64,000 bases of DNA, taken from positions 2,684,283-2,748,282 of the forward strand of contig NC_066544.1 of assembly GCF_024679095.1 (NCBI RefSeq). The letters run 5' to 3'. Position 1 is the first letter of the stretch. Each line of letters starts with the position of its first letter. Position numbers and translations under genes: made by a program. Shown here piece by piece: positions 21,100-32,381 of this stretch. The notes below the pieces were generated by a model. That model ran no database searches. It saw only the letters and a program-made list of their open reading frames with translations, and was not told the DNA's origin. Origin of the DNA: Eriocheir sinensis. Its lineage: Eukaryota > Arthropoda > Malacostraca > Decapoda > Varunidae.

Positions 21100-22073
21100 C
21101 TCCAGAGCCCTGTCAGTCGTAGTTGCTATCAGGTGTTTTAAGTTAGTCGTTCTGTCACCAAAGTGGGCATTAGATCCTGTTGAGTTGCCCCGACTTCTAC
21201 AGGAAGGTTTGCGTACGCTTGGGGGCTTGGAAGGTCGTGTTGGGTCTGAGGGTGTCACTGCCCAGCAGGTCCTCTAAGGTTTGCCTGCGAATGTGGAGTT
21301 TGGTTAGGGATGCTCTGAGGTTGGTGTGGAGGGAGTGGAATCTTGTGCAGTGGAGTAGGTGTTCCGGTGTGTCAGGTTGTGTGGGGCACCATGGGCAGTG
21401 TGGGTCTTGTACTATGTTCAGTCTGTGCAGGTGGGTATTTAGGTGTGTGTGTCCAATCCTCAGGTGGGTGATGGCTGTGTCGAGGGGACGACTGGAGGAG
21501 TAGGTCCACCAGTGCTGGGTGGGGGAGTGCCTATACTGTCCAAGGGTGATCTGTCTGAGGTCGGCTGTTAAACTGGTGGTCTGGTGGTTTGTCTGTTGGC
21601 TGGGGATGTGAGTGTGCCATTAAGTTAGCCGCTCGGTCCACCACGGTGTTACCCACGATGCCTATGTGTGATGGAACCCACTGAAGGTGGACCCTTCTGC
21701 CCCCAGAGGTCAGCTGTGCCAGGAGTGAGTGGATGTCGAAGCATAGTGTGTGGTGTGTGCGAGGTCTGTGAGTTGACAGAAGTTGGAGGGCAGTGAGGGA
21801 ATCTGTAAAGAGGGAGACATGTTGGTGTGGGGGAAGTGTTGTTGCAGCTGTGAGGCCCTCCTTGATGGCAAAGAGCTCTGCCCCCAGGATGGTGGTGTGG
21901 GGTTGGAGTTCCCAGTTGGTGGTGTGTAGGGCTGCGAGGTAAATGGCTGCGCTGGTGGAGGGAGGGGATGGGATATGGGAGCCATCTGTGAAATTGAAGG
22001 TGTTTTTGTATTTTGTGGAAAGGAGGGACAGGAAGAGGGCCTTTCCCTGGTGTGGGCATCCGCTTTGGTCCAC
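21100..22073 (-). pseudogene. LINE RNase H domain and C-terminal zinc region
   Basis: On the minus strand 22073-21531 encodes 180 residues with the RNase H blocks FTDGS, AELFAIKEGL, LFTDSLTAL and WVPSHIGIVGN..VDRAA. All four acidic positions appear present. After the stop, another frame (about 21530-21180) continues with HCPWCPTQPDTPEHLLHC, the cysteine motif often found at the end of such ORF2s. An RNase H domain is typical of I/R1-like non-LTR groups. The DNA is continuous with the RT upstream on the minus strand. Confidence 0.8.
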
Positions 22074-22259
22074 GGTGACTGAAGGTCAAGTGAAATGGAG
22101 GGAAAGGGGAACCATGGACCTAGGGGTGAGAAAGGTGGAGGGGTGACAGAGAGGGAGGTGTAGACAGAGAGGGCTCGAGTGATGAATGGTGTGTGAGCGC
22201 GGAAGGCCTGTGGGGCTGGAAGTGGGTCAGGTCGGTGTTGGGACAGGGCAGTGTGGAGG

Positions 22260-22930
22260 GAGGAGTGAGGAGAGGATGTTACTCATTGGAAGGTGGTGAC
22301 TGTCTTAGTGTTGCACCTATGGTCTAGTGAGGGGAGGCCCGCCTCTGCTTGAAGGGCCAGGGTGGGTGATGACCTGAAGGCACCGAGGGCTATCCTGAGT
22401 GCAGTGTTCTACACCACATGCAGCTCTCGGAGGAGTGTTGGGGAAGCCGAGCCATAGACCTCGCATCTGTAGTCTACGTATTTTGCTACGGATGTAGGCA
22501 CGGTAGAAATGGAGGAGTGTGGCTCTGTTGGCTCCCCACTTAATGCCCGCCAGGGCCTTCATGAGGTTCAGCCGGGACAAGCAGGAGGTTCTGAGGTCAC
22601 TGATGAGTTGCCTCCTTGTGAGGCAGGGGCCGTCCAACACTAGACCCAGGAATCTGTGTGTTGTGCGGAAGGGGATGACTATGCTTGTTAGGTGTGCTTG
22701 AGGGATGGCGGGGATGCGGCGATGGGTGAAGCACATGAGGCATGACTTTGGTGCACAGAGGGTGAGGCCTCATTGTGTGTACCAATGGCTGATGGTGTCG
22801 AGCCCCCTCTGGAGGAGGGTTTGTGCCTCAGGCAGGGAGGGAGTGGAGCATAGGAAGGAAATGTCATCTGCATAAAGGGATTTCCCCACCGGCAGTGCAG
22901 CTATGGCTGTTGTGAGTTCATGTATCTGAA
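22260..22930 (-). pseudogene. LINE reverse transcriptase, palm and thumb (same element)
   Basis: On the minus strand LYADDIS, the catalytic box, lies at plus 22863-22874, followed by FLGLVLDGPCLTRRQLISDL and IKWGANRATLLHFYRAY in the 139-codon frame 22736-22317. Frameshifts separate the boxes. The part encoding RT fingers (upstream on minus) is missing at the junction near 22930. Confidence 0.75.
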
Positions 22931-23104
22931 AAGGCTTGGCAATAGGATGAGTGGAAGATGGTAGGGATAGCCTAGGAGGAGGGACTGGGTCTTACCTGGA
23001 TGGGGACATGCTCCATCCAAAAACTGTGTGATGTCTCCAACCAAAACTGCAGCTGATGAATTTTCATGAAGATGGTCAGATGGTTGGCTAATATGACATC
23101 ACAA

Positions 23105-23945
23105 GATGGCACGGACAACTACTAATTTTCAATACCCAATCAATAACATCAATCCAAACAAGACACCCAAAGAACAATCAAACTCGTATAAGATCTGACC
23201 AAGATGCTTGCCCAGCTGGTGTTTGAAGGAATTCACCGAGATGACAGAAACAACAGAATCCGACAAGCTGTTCCAAATGTTAATCACTCTCAATGAGAAG
23301 TAGCGGGCTCTCACATCAGTGTTACAACAGGGGACAAAAAGTTTATAGGAGTGACCTCTAGTGTCCCTACTGCAATTTCTCGTCAGCAAGTGATCAAGAT
23401 TCGAACAAAGTCCTTTTACAATTTTAAATACCATAATAAGATCAGTTCTGATCAGTCTGCCTTTGATCGAGTAGAGACTCAGTTGCACGAGACGATCCCT
23501 ATAAGTTATGTCACAGAACCCAATGATTTTCTTAGTCCACCTTCTCTGAACAGCTTCTAGTAGTCTTACATCACCCAAATATCCAGTAAACCACACCACA
23601 GAAGCATAGTCGAGGATTGGCCTAATATGTGAAATAAAAACCTCTCATAAAATCCTGAGTTCTACAAATAGTTCCCTTAAGAATACTATAGCTTATGCCA
23701 CTAGCTTTGCCTGCAATCTCTCACATGAAGATGGAACTTGAGAGAAGAATCAGTCCTGACCCGAAGATCTTTGCGGTTGTCAACATCTAAAATAGGTTGC
23801 TCACCAATGAAGTACTGCAAGAGAACAGGTGCATCTTGAAAACTTCTACAAAAGTTCATTCTGACACATTTGCCAATTGAAAAAGACAAACCCCAAGATC
23901 TACTTGTATTGAAGAGTAGATTAATATCCCTCTGCAGAGGGAGCC
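23105..23945 (-). pseudogene. Second LINE RT C-terminus nested in the larger LINE
   Basis: On the minus strand, 23945-23701 reads INLLFNTSRSWGLSFSIGKC and ILDVDNRKDLRVRTDSSLKF. The 156-codon frame 23599-23129 continues with VVWFTGYLGDVRLLEAVQRR, YSIKGRLIRTDL and WNSLSDSVV. This is a CR1/L2-type thumb and C-terminus, different from the host LINE. Host-LINE linker sequence resumes at about 23946 in the next frame, so this piece sits inside it. Confidence 0.75.
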
Positions 23946-24420
23946 CAGCTGTGCGTGGAAATGTAAGGCTAGGCATTCCACCTTCTGGGCATCTCCAGCT
24001 AGTGGGACACCGTTGTGGTGGAGAGGGAACATGAGAGGGGCCTGGGGACAGACCAGCTTCCTGAAGAATAGCCAATATTTTGGCAAGTGAAGTTGAGAAG
24101 TCAAGGGATGCGCAGAAGGTGGACCAAGATACCCTTTTGGCTGACAAGATCGTGTGCTTACAGCGAGCCTCCAGTTGGTGGAACCTCCGCCGCTGCTGTG
24201 TGATGGGCCTGCGATGCCAGGCATTGTATGCCCCGCGTTTGGCCCCCACCGCAGCCTCGCACTGTTGCTTCCACCAAGGGGTCTGGAGAATGCTGGGAGG
24301 AATGGAAGGTGAAACAATGGGACCCCACTTCCACCAAGGTGTCTGCTAGGGCCCCGATGGCTTCATCAGGAGGGGGGTTGGGGGGGAGAGGTGGTCGAGG
24401 AAAGAGGGCCAGTTGTCAGC
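23946..24420 (-). pseudogene. LINE linker between endonuclease and RT
   Basis: Minus frames 24317-23946 and 24249-23946 carry RGAYNAWHRRP, KHTILSAKRVSWSTFC and VPLAGDAQKVECLALHFHA. These resemble the segment before RT fingers in I/R1-like LINEs (the W..FC and K...LA..F patterns). Confidence 0.65.
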
Positions 24421-24421
24421 C

Positions 24422-25200
24422 CTAAGGGACCATCTTGGTCGGCCTGGGGCTTGGGGGGGGAGGAAATAGTGAGGGGAAGGTAAGAATGACAGGAAGATGG
24501 TCGCTGCCAATGTGGGGCCTGGTGGTGATGGTGGTGAGGTGTAAGGGACCATTGCCCAGACATAGGTCTAGGGTGGATGCCTTGCCTGTTGCGGGGTCAA
24601 TGCGGGTGGGGAGGTCTGGGGGGGTTAAGAGAGAGAAGGAGGCACTGCCGACAAGGAAATCCATGAGGGAGTGCCCTGAGCGGTTCTGTTGAGTCGTGAA
24701 GAGGGACGGTTTCTTCCCAATGAGTGTGGTGGGCGTTAAAGTCACCCATGATAAGTGCTGGGGAAGAGGGCTGATTGAAGAGGTGGCGGTATTCTAGTGT
24801 TGATATGTTCTGACACGGGTTGTAAAGGATAAGGACGTCAAGGGGACCCGTGCTGAAGGTGACCCGAACTCCCAGGAACTCTTAAGTGTCCTCCCGGGTA
24901 AGGGGTGAGGGACAGTTGACAGGAGGGAAGGGGCTGCCGGACCAACAGCATTAAGCCTCCGCCCACTGCTCCAGCTCAGCAGCCCTTCCTGTAGGGAAAG
25001 TAGCCAGGGAATGACGGGGAGTAGGGATCAGTGAGCCAGGTCTCACAGACCCCAATTAGAAGAGGAGAGATGGAGGAAAGGTAAGTTTTGAATTGAGGGA
25101 GCTTACGGTAGAGGGACCTGGCATTCCGGAAAAGGAAGGGAGTGTAGCTGGAGGATTCATGTTGAAAATGTACCAAAGGAAGAGATGAGGGAAGGAAGAG
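24422..25200 (-). pseudogene. LINE endonuclease (APE type) of the minus-strand element
   Basis: On the minus strand, FRNARSLYRKLPQFKTYL and GVCETWLTDPYSP (about 25135-25010) form the N-terminal endonuclease blocks. The 107-codon frame 24745-24422 supplies TLDLCLGNGPL and HIGSDHLPVI, the C-terminal Ser-Asp-His box. About 230 bp between are frameshifted. Confidence 0.75.
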
Positions 25201-26930
25201 TTTTAGAGAAGCACTCTGAGAGTGTCCGGCAGAGAGGAGAGAGCAGAAGGTCAGGATGACAGGGGCGAGGCTACAGATGATGGAGGTGAGTGAGTGGGGT
25301 GCGGCGTGCTGGTCAGCAGTGTTAGGTGAGTGAGATGGTGGGAATGAGGCGGCTGGTAGTTCAGTGGGCACCTGTGGAATGGGCAGGGATGAAGGTTGTG
25401 CATGGCTTGCCTGTGAGAGGAGGAGTGGGTTGGGCAGTCTGGGGGTTCCTGGGGAGGGTCGGGTGGGTGAAGGGGCAGGGAGTTGGTGGCAGGAGTGTGT
25501 CCTGCATGGGAGACAGGGTGGAGGGGGTCTCTGGGTAGGAGTTTGGTGGTTGTGTACAGTATGGGGGATGAGGCAGATGATTTCTCTGTCTGGATGATGT
25601 TGGGGAGAATGTTGTGTCTTTGGGAAGTGGGCTGTGACCTTGGGGTTGGGTGTGCGGGGAGAGGGGGGGGTGCGGGGGGCTGTGCAGAGTGAGGTGTTCT
25701 TGGGAGGGGGTCTGTGGTGCTGAGTGGCTGTGGGGGTGGGGTGTTGGAGTGTTGTGGAGTGGGCACGAGGGTAGGGAGGCGTGGTGTGAGGCGGACAATG
25801 GCACCAGTGTGATGGGTGGAGGGTGCTGACTCTGGAGGCAGTCTGCATTGCGGCAGAGGGGGCGGTTTGAGGTGGTGGTCCAGGGCGGAAGGACCCTTGT
25901 TTAATTTCCCGCATCCGCTGCTGGGACTCAGGCACTGACAATTTGTCCTTGGTGAATCGGCTTTGAATAGCCTCTGCCACTGCATGGGCAGGGCAGAGTT
26001 TGGAAGTGGGCTTGTACTCACCCTGGCAGTAAAAGCAGTGAGGGTCTCTCGTGCAGTCCTTGGCATCGTGGTAACCGCTGCAGGGCCCCTGCAGGTTCCC
26101 ATTCCATGTCCGTACGTCAGGCAGTGGTAGCATTGGAGGACTGGGATGGAGTGAGGCCTCACTGTATATGCAGTGCTGTCAGTGGCCACATGTGATGGAA
26201 GGGGCCTTTGAATTTAATGCGGATTGCCAGACCTGGGGTTCTGGTGCCGTCAATGAACTTGCCAGGGAGCCGGCAAATGGCACTTGGCACAGAGTGGGAT
26301 CCTCCCAAAACAGTCAGTTTCGCTAATTTCACTTAATTAAGTCAGTGTCAACAAGGTAGATTCTTGTGTATTTGTGTGCAGGGTCTGGGTCGATTACTCG
26401 GCATCTGATGGACCAGTCCCCCAGGGAGCTCACAGACTCCGGTGTCTGGGGTAGGTTGTCGAGGTTTGCTACCTCGAAACATACCCCATACCTCCCGTGT
26501 GTGATCCGCAGGGTCCCCTCGATCACCTTCTTCTGGAAGATGGAGGCGTGTAGGGCAGTGGCAACCTTGGACGGGTGGATGAAGCAGCAGTTGTGGGTGA
26601 AAGATGACATGCACACCACTAAGGGGGGCTTGGCGTCAGGGATGGGCTTGTGGACGAAGGGGAGGGCAGGATTGTGTTCAGGGCCACCTCGGTGTTCCCC
26701 GGGGAGGGGTTGGTTGTGGAGGTCCGTAGGGCCCATTGGAAGGGGCTGGGTGTCGAGGCGGGTGTTGGACTCATGGAGAGCGTTGCTGGGGTCAGGAGTG
26801 TGGTGTGATACATGGTGAAGTTTGATTTTGTTGTGGGGTACTTCACCATTGGGAGAGAGGGGTCATTTGAAGGTGGAGGTGGCGGAGTCCATGGCCTTGT
26901 CGTCCCTCTTATCTGATCTGAGAAAGTTCA
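25201..26930 (-). pseudogene. LINE ORF1 (gag-like) with CCHC knuckle, minus strand
   Basis: Frame 26736-26329 holds a conserved N-terminal block (ITHGRYGVCFEVANLDNLP, SLGDWSIRCRVIDP). Frame 26189-25251 begins with a zinc knuckle CYHCLTYGHGMGTC and is followed by a Pro/His/Ser-rich tail; a parallel frame has HCFYCQGEYKPTSKLC. ORF1 proteins of I/R1-like LINEs bind their RNA through such knuckles. The 5' end lies near 26930. Two frameshifts are needed to link the parts. Confidence 0.7.
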
Positions 26931-28081
26931 CGCCCACAATTACCTCACTGCCTCTGATTGGGTATAACTCCATGTTCTTCAAAGGCTTGCAATCCCTCCT
27001 TGTCATTCCCCTAATAGTGCTGAATCAATTGGAAGTCAGTCAAGGATCATGTCTTGTGTTGTGTTTGTGGCCCACCAGCATCAACATGTCACTCCATACA
27101 GCACAACTACATACCTGTAATACATACACCATGTAGTAACAGCATACATCCCATTCTCGTCAACGTGTCAGGCTTGAGGAGGACGGATAAGCGTAAAGAC
27201 ACTTGATGTTTATTGAGAAGAACTCTACATTTTCCATGAGTCTCAGCGTCTCGCCTCAGGGAATCTTCCGGAAGTTATCTGTAGCTAAAGTTGACAACAT
27301 GTGGTATGCAACCCTATTACGGAAATATACAAAAGCATAAAAGTATTGAATCTCTTATAAGGGATTTGGATTCCTGTCATCATTGAGTTTTCTCTGGGCA
27401 TCTACAAAAGAAAACATACAGTAATGCACAACTCAAATGTATAAATACTTCCTACTCTAATATTCTTAATCTACTTACATATCTTGCACTCCATGTCTAG
27501 GCACAGACTAATTTCAAATCCTTCCTGCTTCCCATAGCAAGTGAAAAGGAGTTATATGATTGGCTTTGAGTCTAGATATGTATCCCATTGGCCAAAACAA
27601 TTACTCAATGTTCGTGATTGGCCCGTGACAAATTTAAAGGATGCAGTACCTCCCACCTGGCCACCTCAGTGCTAGCAATGAGACACTACTCAGTCAAGTC
27701 ACTCAGTGTGTGACGAGCTGTGATGCAGGGGTGTGTGATTTATTGCGCTTTCACTTACGTATGCTATTATTCCAATTTGAACATAATTTTTATAACATTT
27801 CCGATGCTCAATAGATTAACCTGAATACACTGAGGTATAAACAATATGAAATGTATATCCCTTGTGCTTCACAGAGCATGGCTACTCCTCCTGAATATTA
27901 ACCCGTACAGCGTAAGATACGTACGACGTACGTATTATTTTTTAATACCACTGAGCGTCAGATACGTACGTCGTATGTATTTACTGTATTATTTTTTCCC
28001 GTCACTGGAGTGTGTCGAGGGTTATTTCTGTGGTGGTGCCCTAGTAGACTGATTCTTTGGGAATACTGACCACCCAATATA
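26931..28081. other. Unassigned region with promoter-like segment
   Basis: No coding similarity seen. It contains the CCAAT/TATA/Inr-like cluster listed separately and two 19-bp palindromes (27917-27935, 27962-27980). Confidence 0.4.
27555..27672 (+). promoter_or_regulatory. Candidate RNA polymerase II core promoter
   Basis: Three CCAAT-type boxes (gattggc near 27559, ccattggcc near 27586, gattggccc near 27616) precede a TATA-like tttaaa (27633-27638). About 30 bp later comes an arthropod initiator tcagt (27666-27670), and two more tcagt copies follow within 35 bp. The spacing is right for a TATA/Inr promoter. No adjacent ORF is convincing, so the driven transcript is unknown. Confidence 0.3.
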
Positions 28082-30052
28082 CAGTAAACACTCAGTTATC
28101 CGGGTGCACCGTATCTGACCTCGCCCGTATCCGGGAGTTTTCAAAAATATTTGATTTTTCCAAAAAATTTATAAAAATTGTCGCGCGCCGCCAAAAGTCG
28201 TTCAGATTGCCTGCGCGATGCCTTCAAGCTCTGCCCGGGCGGCATACCGCACCCGTAAAGCCCCAGTCATACATTCATGACAATGACTCCCGGCGCTCTC
28301 CCGAGTCAGACCACGCCTCCCACCGTCGGGCCGCATGCCAACAGTTTTGAAAATTTCAAAACAATCGGGGCCCTCCCCAACATCTGTCACCCGTTGCGAA
28401 TAAGCTATGGCTGTCGGATGTCCATCTCAACAACGTCGTAACAATATTGTTTTGACATCGGCTATGGTCGGCACTCAAGGGGATGGACTTACGATGGTCG
28501 TTACGTACGTTTGGCAGCGCGACATTCCAAAACTGGCAGCGCGTGGTCTGATGTCGGGAGGGCGCCGGGAGTCATTGTCGTGAATGTGTGACTGGGGCTT
28601 AAGGTGCGCCCCAGCTTGCACGTAGCAATGATAGTGACGCCCTGCAGACCATATCGAAGTGACGAGAGTCAAGGCAGTGCAGGTTTAAATGGCAGGAGTG
28701 TTAAAGGACTGTTTAAATGAAACACACAGAGCGAACCCTAGCTTAAGCCTTGATGACTGCCTAAATCCAGACTGGACTAGGTGAGTAGGGCTCCGTCCCC
28801 GTGGAGAAGGCGTGCGGGTCCGCTAGCACTCCTGCGGGAGTGAGGGCGGAATAAGAAATGCGGATAAGTACCGCCCTCGGTCCGACATATGAAAGAAGGG
28901 TTTTACCATGCTTACGGTAAGGTGAGTAAAGGGGCCCGCGGGGGTTCGGGAGTCCCGTGGGCCACCCTGATCCGGAGGTGCGGGCTGGCCGTAAATCGTG
29001 GTTACTTCTTGAGGTCCCGCTGGATGCACTGTGCAGGGGGTACCTGCCCCCCCTGGCTCGCAAGGGCAACACAGTGTAAATAAACAGCCACAGATCACCG
29101 TGCAAGCGGATGCACCAGGTTGTCATTGACTCCTTGGTTATCCTCCCCATTCACACTCAGAGTGGGGCGGCCTGGCGTACTTGCCCGGCGTCTGTGGGCC
29201 TGTGGGCTCAATGCCGGGCTTAAAAGTGTAGCGCCCTGGGGTGCCTGCCCCAGCGTCCGTATAGAAGCTTGCTTTGAGCACTTGATGCCCGTTGCTGGCC
29301 CGGACCGCTTTGGGTATCGCTCTGGTATGCCTTCTGGTTGACCCGGGTGGTAAGGCCTGCGGTGCTCGTAGCCACAAGGTTGCTAACACAGCTAAGCAGC
29401 GATAAAGCCACAGGCGCGCGCCTAAGAACAGCACAGAGCGTCGGCCTTCCAGTTTTGTAAAACTGGACCTGTAAAAAGTTTCTTGTGGCAGTGCTGGGTC
29501 TGCTAGAAAGCCTACGTGGTAAACACGATGGTGCAGACTTGGGCGGTTAAGCTGCCACAAATACCTGGGCTTTTCCGGGTTGGGTCCAGGCCCCGCTGCT
29601 GTGATTGGCCAGGCAGGGGAACATTAGCTGCTGCCTGTGAACACGGGGCTAGGCACCCCAGCAATGGGTTAGCGGCTGAGGCTGTCGCGCCTAATTGCTG
29701 AATCCCAAGTAACAGATCCCCCCAAGGTGCAGCAGGACTGTGATAAGCCAGGGAGAGATTGCCGCGAGTGCTAACCGTGACGATGCTGCTCTAACCCTTT
29801 TCTCAGTGCCTGGAGCATGTCAATTGCGCACATTTCACTCCGTGGTGCAGACTGACTGCTACAAAGCCATGGGGCATATCATAGTATGAGTATGGACAGA
29901 AGCACTTGTGCAGTACTGTCATTGCCTTTATGGCAGGTCATGATCGAAAGCTGGGTTTTCGGGTCTGTAGACTTAACCTACACCATATCCAGGTTTTTCC
30001 CATATCCAGGTGCCCCCATAGCTCTACTAACCCGGATACCAGAGGGTTGCTG
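28082..30052. mobile_element. pogo/Tigger-like DNA transposon, non-autonomous (~2 kb)
   Basis: The left end cagtaaacactcagttatcc and the right end (inverse cagcaaccctctggtatcc) are imperfect inverted repeats. TA flanks each end (28080-28081 and 30053-30054). The 'cag...c.ctc.gttatccgg' form recalls Tigger/pogo termini. No transposase frame was found inside. An internal inverted repeat lies at 28255-28340 / 28515-28600. Confidence 0.5.
28255..28600. repeat. Internal inverted repeat (~85-bp arms)
   Basis: Left arm aagccccagtcatacattca ... gtcagaccacgc and right arm, inverted, share most positions, with a ~170-bp loop that itself differs in composition. Confidence 0.75.
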
Positions 30053-30786
30053 TATTTTATTTATTGCCATAACTGGCAAGCCTGGCAGCCACTATTGTGT
30101 GTACATTTTTTTTATTTGTGTGGATGTTGTAGGTGTTTTTTTAGATCGTGATGTGGAAATTGAAGTGGTTGGTGGTTGGAAAGTGGTTTGACAGTGTTGT
30201 GGGTGAGGTATAGTGGGTATACCGACTTCCAGAACCAGCAATTTTGTACCGGCAATTTTGGTAAGGAGGGGGCCACGTATAAACTGTTACTGCGTGAGCG
30301 AACACTCTTGTGGGCGACTGTACATTGAGTTGAACTATCAAAAAGCTCACAATAAGTTACTCTCTAACAATATATATCAGTCTGTGATAAATATGTTGAG
30401 AGAAAACGATTTGCTCTGATACGCACGTACAATCCAAGAAAGTCTACATCAATCAACACGACCATTTCGCTTCCCAAATTGACAAAAAATGGCCCACAAC
30501 ACCGACTTCAAGGCAACGGTAAGCTAAAAGACGTTACATTTCTTCATTTTTCATGGTTTTAAGCTGTTTTATGCAAAAAAAATAAAATTGATTTTTCCTC
30601 CGACGCTGGGGTGGGAGGAAATTACAAAATACCAAAACGCTGTACGGGTTAACCAAAAATTTTATAATAGGTTACTAAGTACCAGCGATAGATTTTTTCC
30701 TTATTGATGGTAGATTATTTAATAGCAATGATAGGTTACCATTTGGGGGAATATGAAGATGATTGTAATATTCTCCACAGCCATTA
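30053..30786. other. Unassigned AT-rich region
   Basis: No recognisable element. A short ATG frame followed by a strong donor (30489-30520) is discussed under findings. Confidence 0.35.
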
Positions 30787-31000
30787 ACCCTTTCCATACG
30801 TGATGCAGACGTCAGCGTCACAGTATAAAAAAGGTTAAGAGGAAATGGAAGAGGATTAATCCTCTTCTAAACCTCTTAATCCTCTTCTAAACCTCTTAAT
30901 CATCTTCCATTTCCTCTTAAGAGGTTTAGAAAAGGATTAAGAGAAAATGGAAAAGGATTAAGAGGTTTAGAAGAGGATTAACCCTTTCCATATGGTGACG
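30787..31000. repeat. Compound palindrome with ~20-bp subrepeats
   Basis: Blocks of aggaaatgg, aagaggattaa and cctcttctaaacctcttaat occur on both strands around a centre near 30905. ttaaccctttccata lies at both edges (30784 and 30979) in direct orientation, and gacgtcagcgtcac / gtgacgctgacgt lie inverted beside them. It is non-coding. Confidence 0.8.
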
Positions 31001-31018
31001 CTGACGTTGATGCCAAGT

Positions 31019-31165
31019 CAGACCCCACTTGGAATATGCGGTACAGTTTTGGTCTCCCCACCATGCAAAGGATATTGCTAAATTAGAAGGTGTTCAGCGT
31101 CGGGCAATGAAAATGATCCCTTCCTTGCGCAACAAATCCTACGAAGAAATTATTTGAAGGTTAAA
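31019..31165 (+). pseudogene. Short LINE RT fragment
   Basis: One frame reads PHLEYAVQFWSPHHAKDIAK then VQRRAMKMIPSLRNKSYEE, the ORF2 C-terminal block of CR1-like LINEs, for about 45 codons and then stops. It abuts the palindrome on the left. Confidence 0.75.
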
Positions 31166-31904
31166 AAGATACTTTTCGAGATATCGGCTCCTAAAGATTT
31201 TTTTTACATTTCTCTCTGTCTTGCCATTTGTATTTATCTGATTGGTATGAAATTCTTTCATATGACTGTTTCATTGTTGACTTACCTCAGAATGATAAGA
31301 CATCTGGTCCCCCTTTCTAAGAAAGTATTACTCACTCGCAGGTGAGGGTGTCAGAAGGCGCCACCTTCCTCATTGTGGCCAGATAGCGCGAGTACCGTGG
31401 GAGTGCCTTGCTTCTACACTACTCTCTTGCTTGTTTTCTGAGGTTTGGCCGCTCCATAAGCCCTCTTGATGTTGGTGACTTTTTCTCGTTGCCTTGCGCT
31501 TGTACATCATTTGTCGGGACGTTTTTTTGGCTGGAGAGGAGAGAAAAGTACAACATACTTTTCCCGTCTGTCTCTCGCTTGGCACTGGCGCGGTGGCACC
31601 TCTCTTCCTCCCCTGCCTCTCCGTGCGAAGAAGAGAGGATGACAGATGACAAAATTTACGAAGAAATAAAATATTCTAATGCAATTTTTACGTATATACG
31701 AATGATACCGCATATGTTGACAAGAGCGTCTAATGACGCGCATGTCCGACTATTACTCTAAAGCCCCCCCAAGGGGGAGGGGTTTTAATTTTACGAAAAC
31801 AAACCTCACCACATGGTAATTTAGGGTTTCCCAGCCACGCTGAGAGAAAAATATGTACTCGTCCGATTTTAAATATATTCGTCAAAAAATACCCCATAGG
31901 CGCG
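31166..31904. other. Unassigned region
   Basis: A ~40-bp stretch (gagggtgtcagaaggcgcca... at 31345-31383) recurs diverged at 52786-52826, so part of this is repeat DNA. No gene seen. Confidence 0.4.
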
Positions 31905-32082
31905 CTCCTTAACATTCATCACCACCACAACTTTCATCACTACCCCCACATTATCACCACCACAACTTTCATCACCACCACTTCTTCCATCACCACATCA
32001 CCTTCATCATCACCACCACCACCACCTCTTTCCTCACCACTACTATCACTTTCAACACCACCTTCATCACCACTACCGACCT
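31905..32082. repeat. (CAC/ATC)n-rich imperfect trinucleotide tract
   Basis: Triplets cac, atc and act dominate, with the phrase caccaccacaactttcatca repeated. Confidence 0.85.
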
Positions 32083-32317
32083 TGAAACCAGCTGGCGAGC
32101 TACAGCTGTCTACCTCCCGCGCGCCCTCTGCCGCCAGTGAAGAACACTGCCAACGTACACAACATGTCATTGCCTGCCATTGCCCGATCGCCTCTCCTGG
32201 TCTTGTGGTGACTGCGATTATTCAGTGTTTTCTGCCTCACCTTTGCACCACCATCATGCCAGTTTTTTTTGGGCCGTGACCACCCATATGTATTTTTCCC
32301 CATAGGTTATTAAGTTC

Positions 32318-32376
32318 ACCATTTGCGCATTCGCCATTTGCGCACCTTCAGACCAGCCATGTGTGCGCAAATGGTG
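32318..32376. repeat. 13-bp inverted repeat
   Basis: caccatttgcgca (32318-32330) and tgcgcaaatggtg (32364-32376) form a hairpin with a 33-bp loop that contains a second gccatttgcgcac. Probably a transposon end. Confidence 0.65.
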
Positions 32377-32381
32377 AGGTT

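Noticed and set aside
25361..25804. 147-codon Pro/His/Ser-rich minus-strand ORF
   Set aside because: Shadow of the low-complexity tail of LINE ORF1 in another frame.
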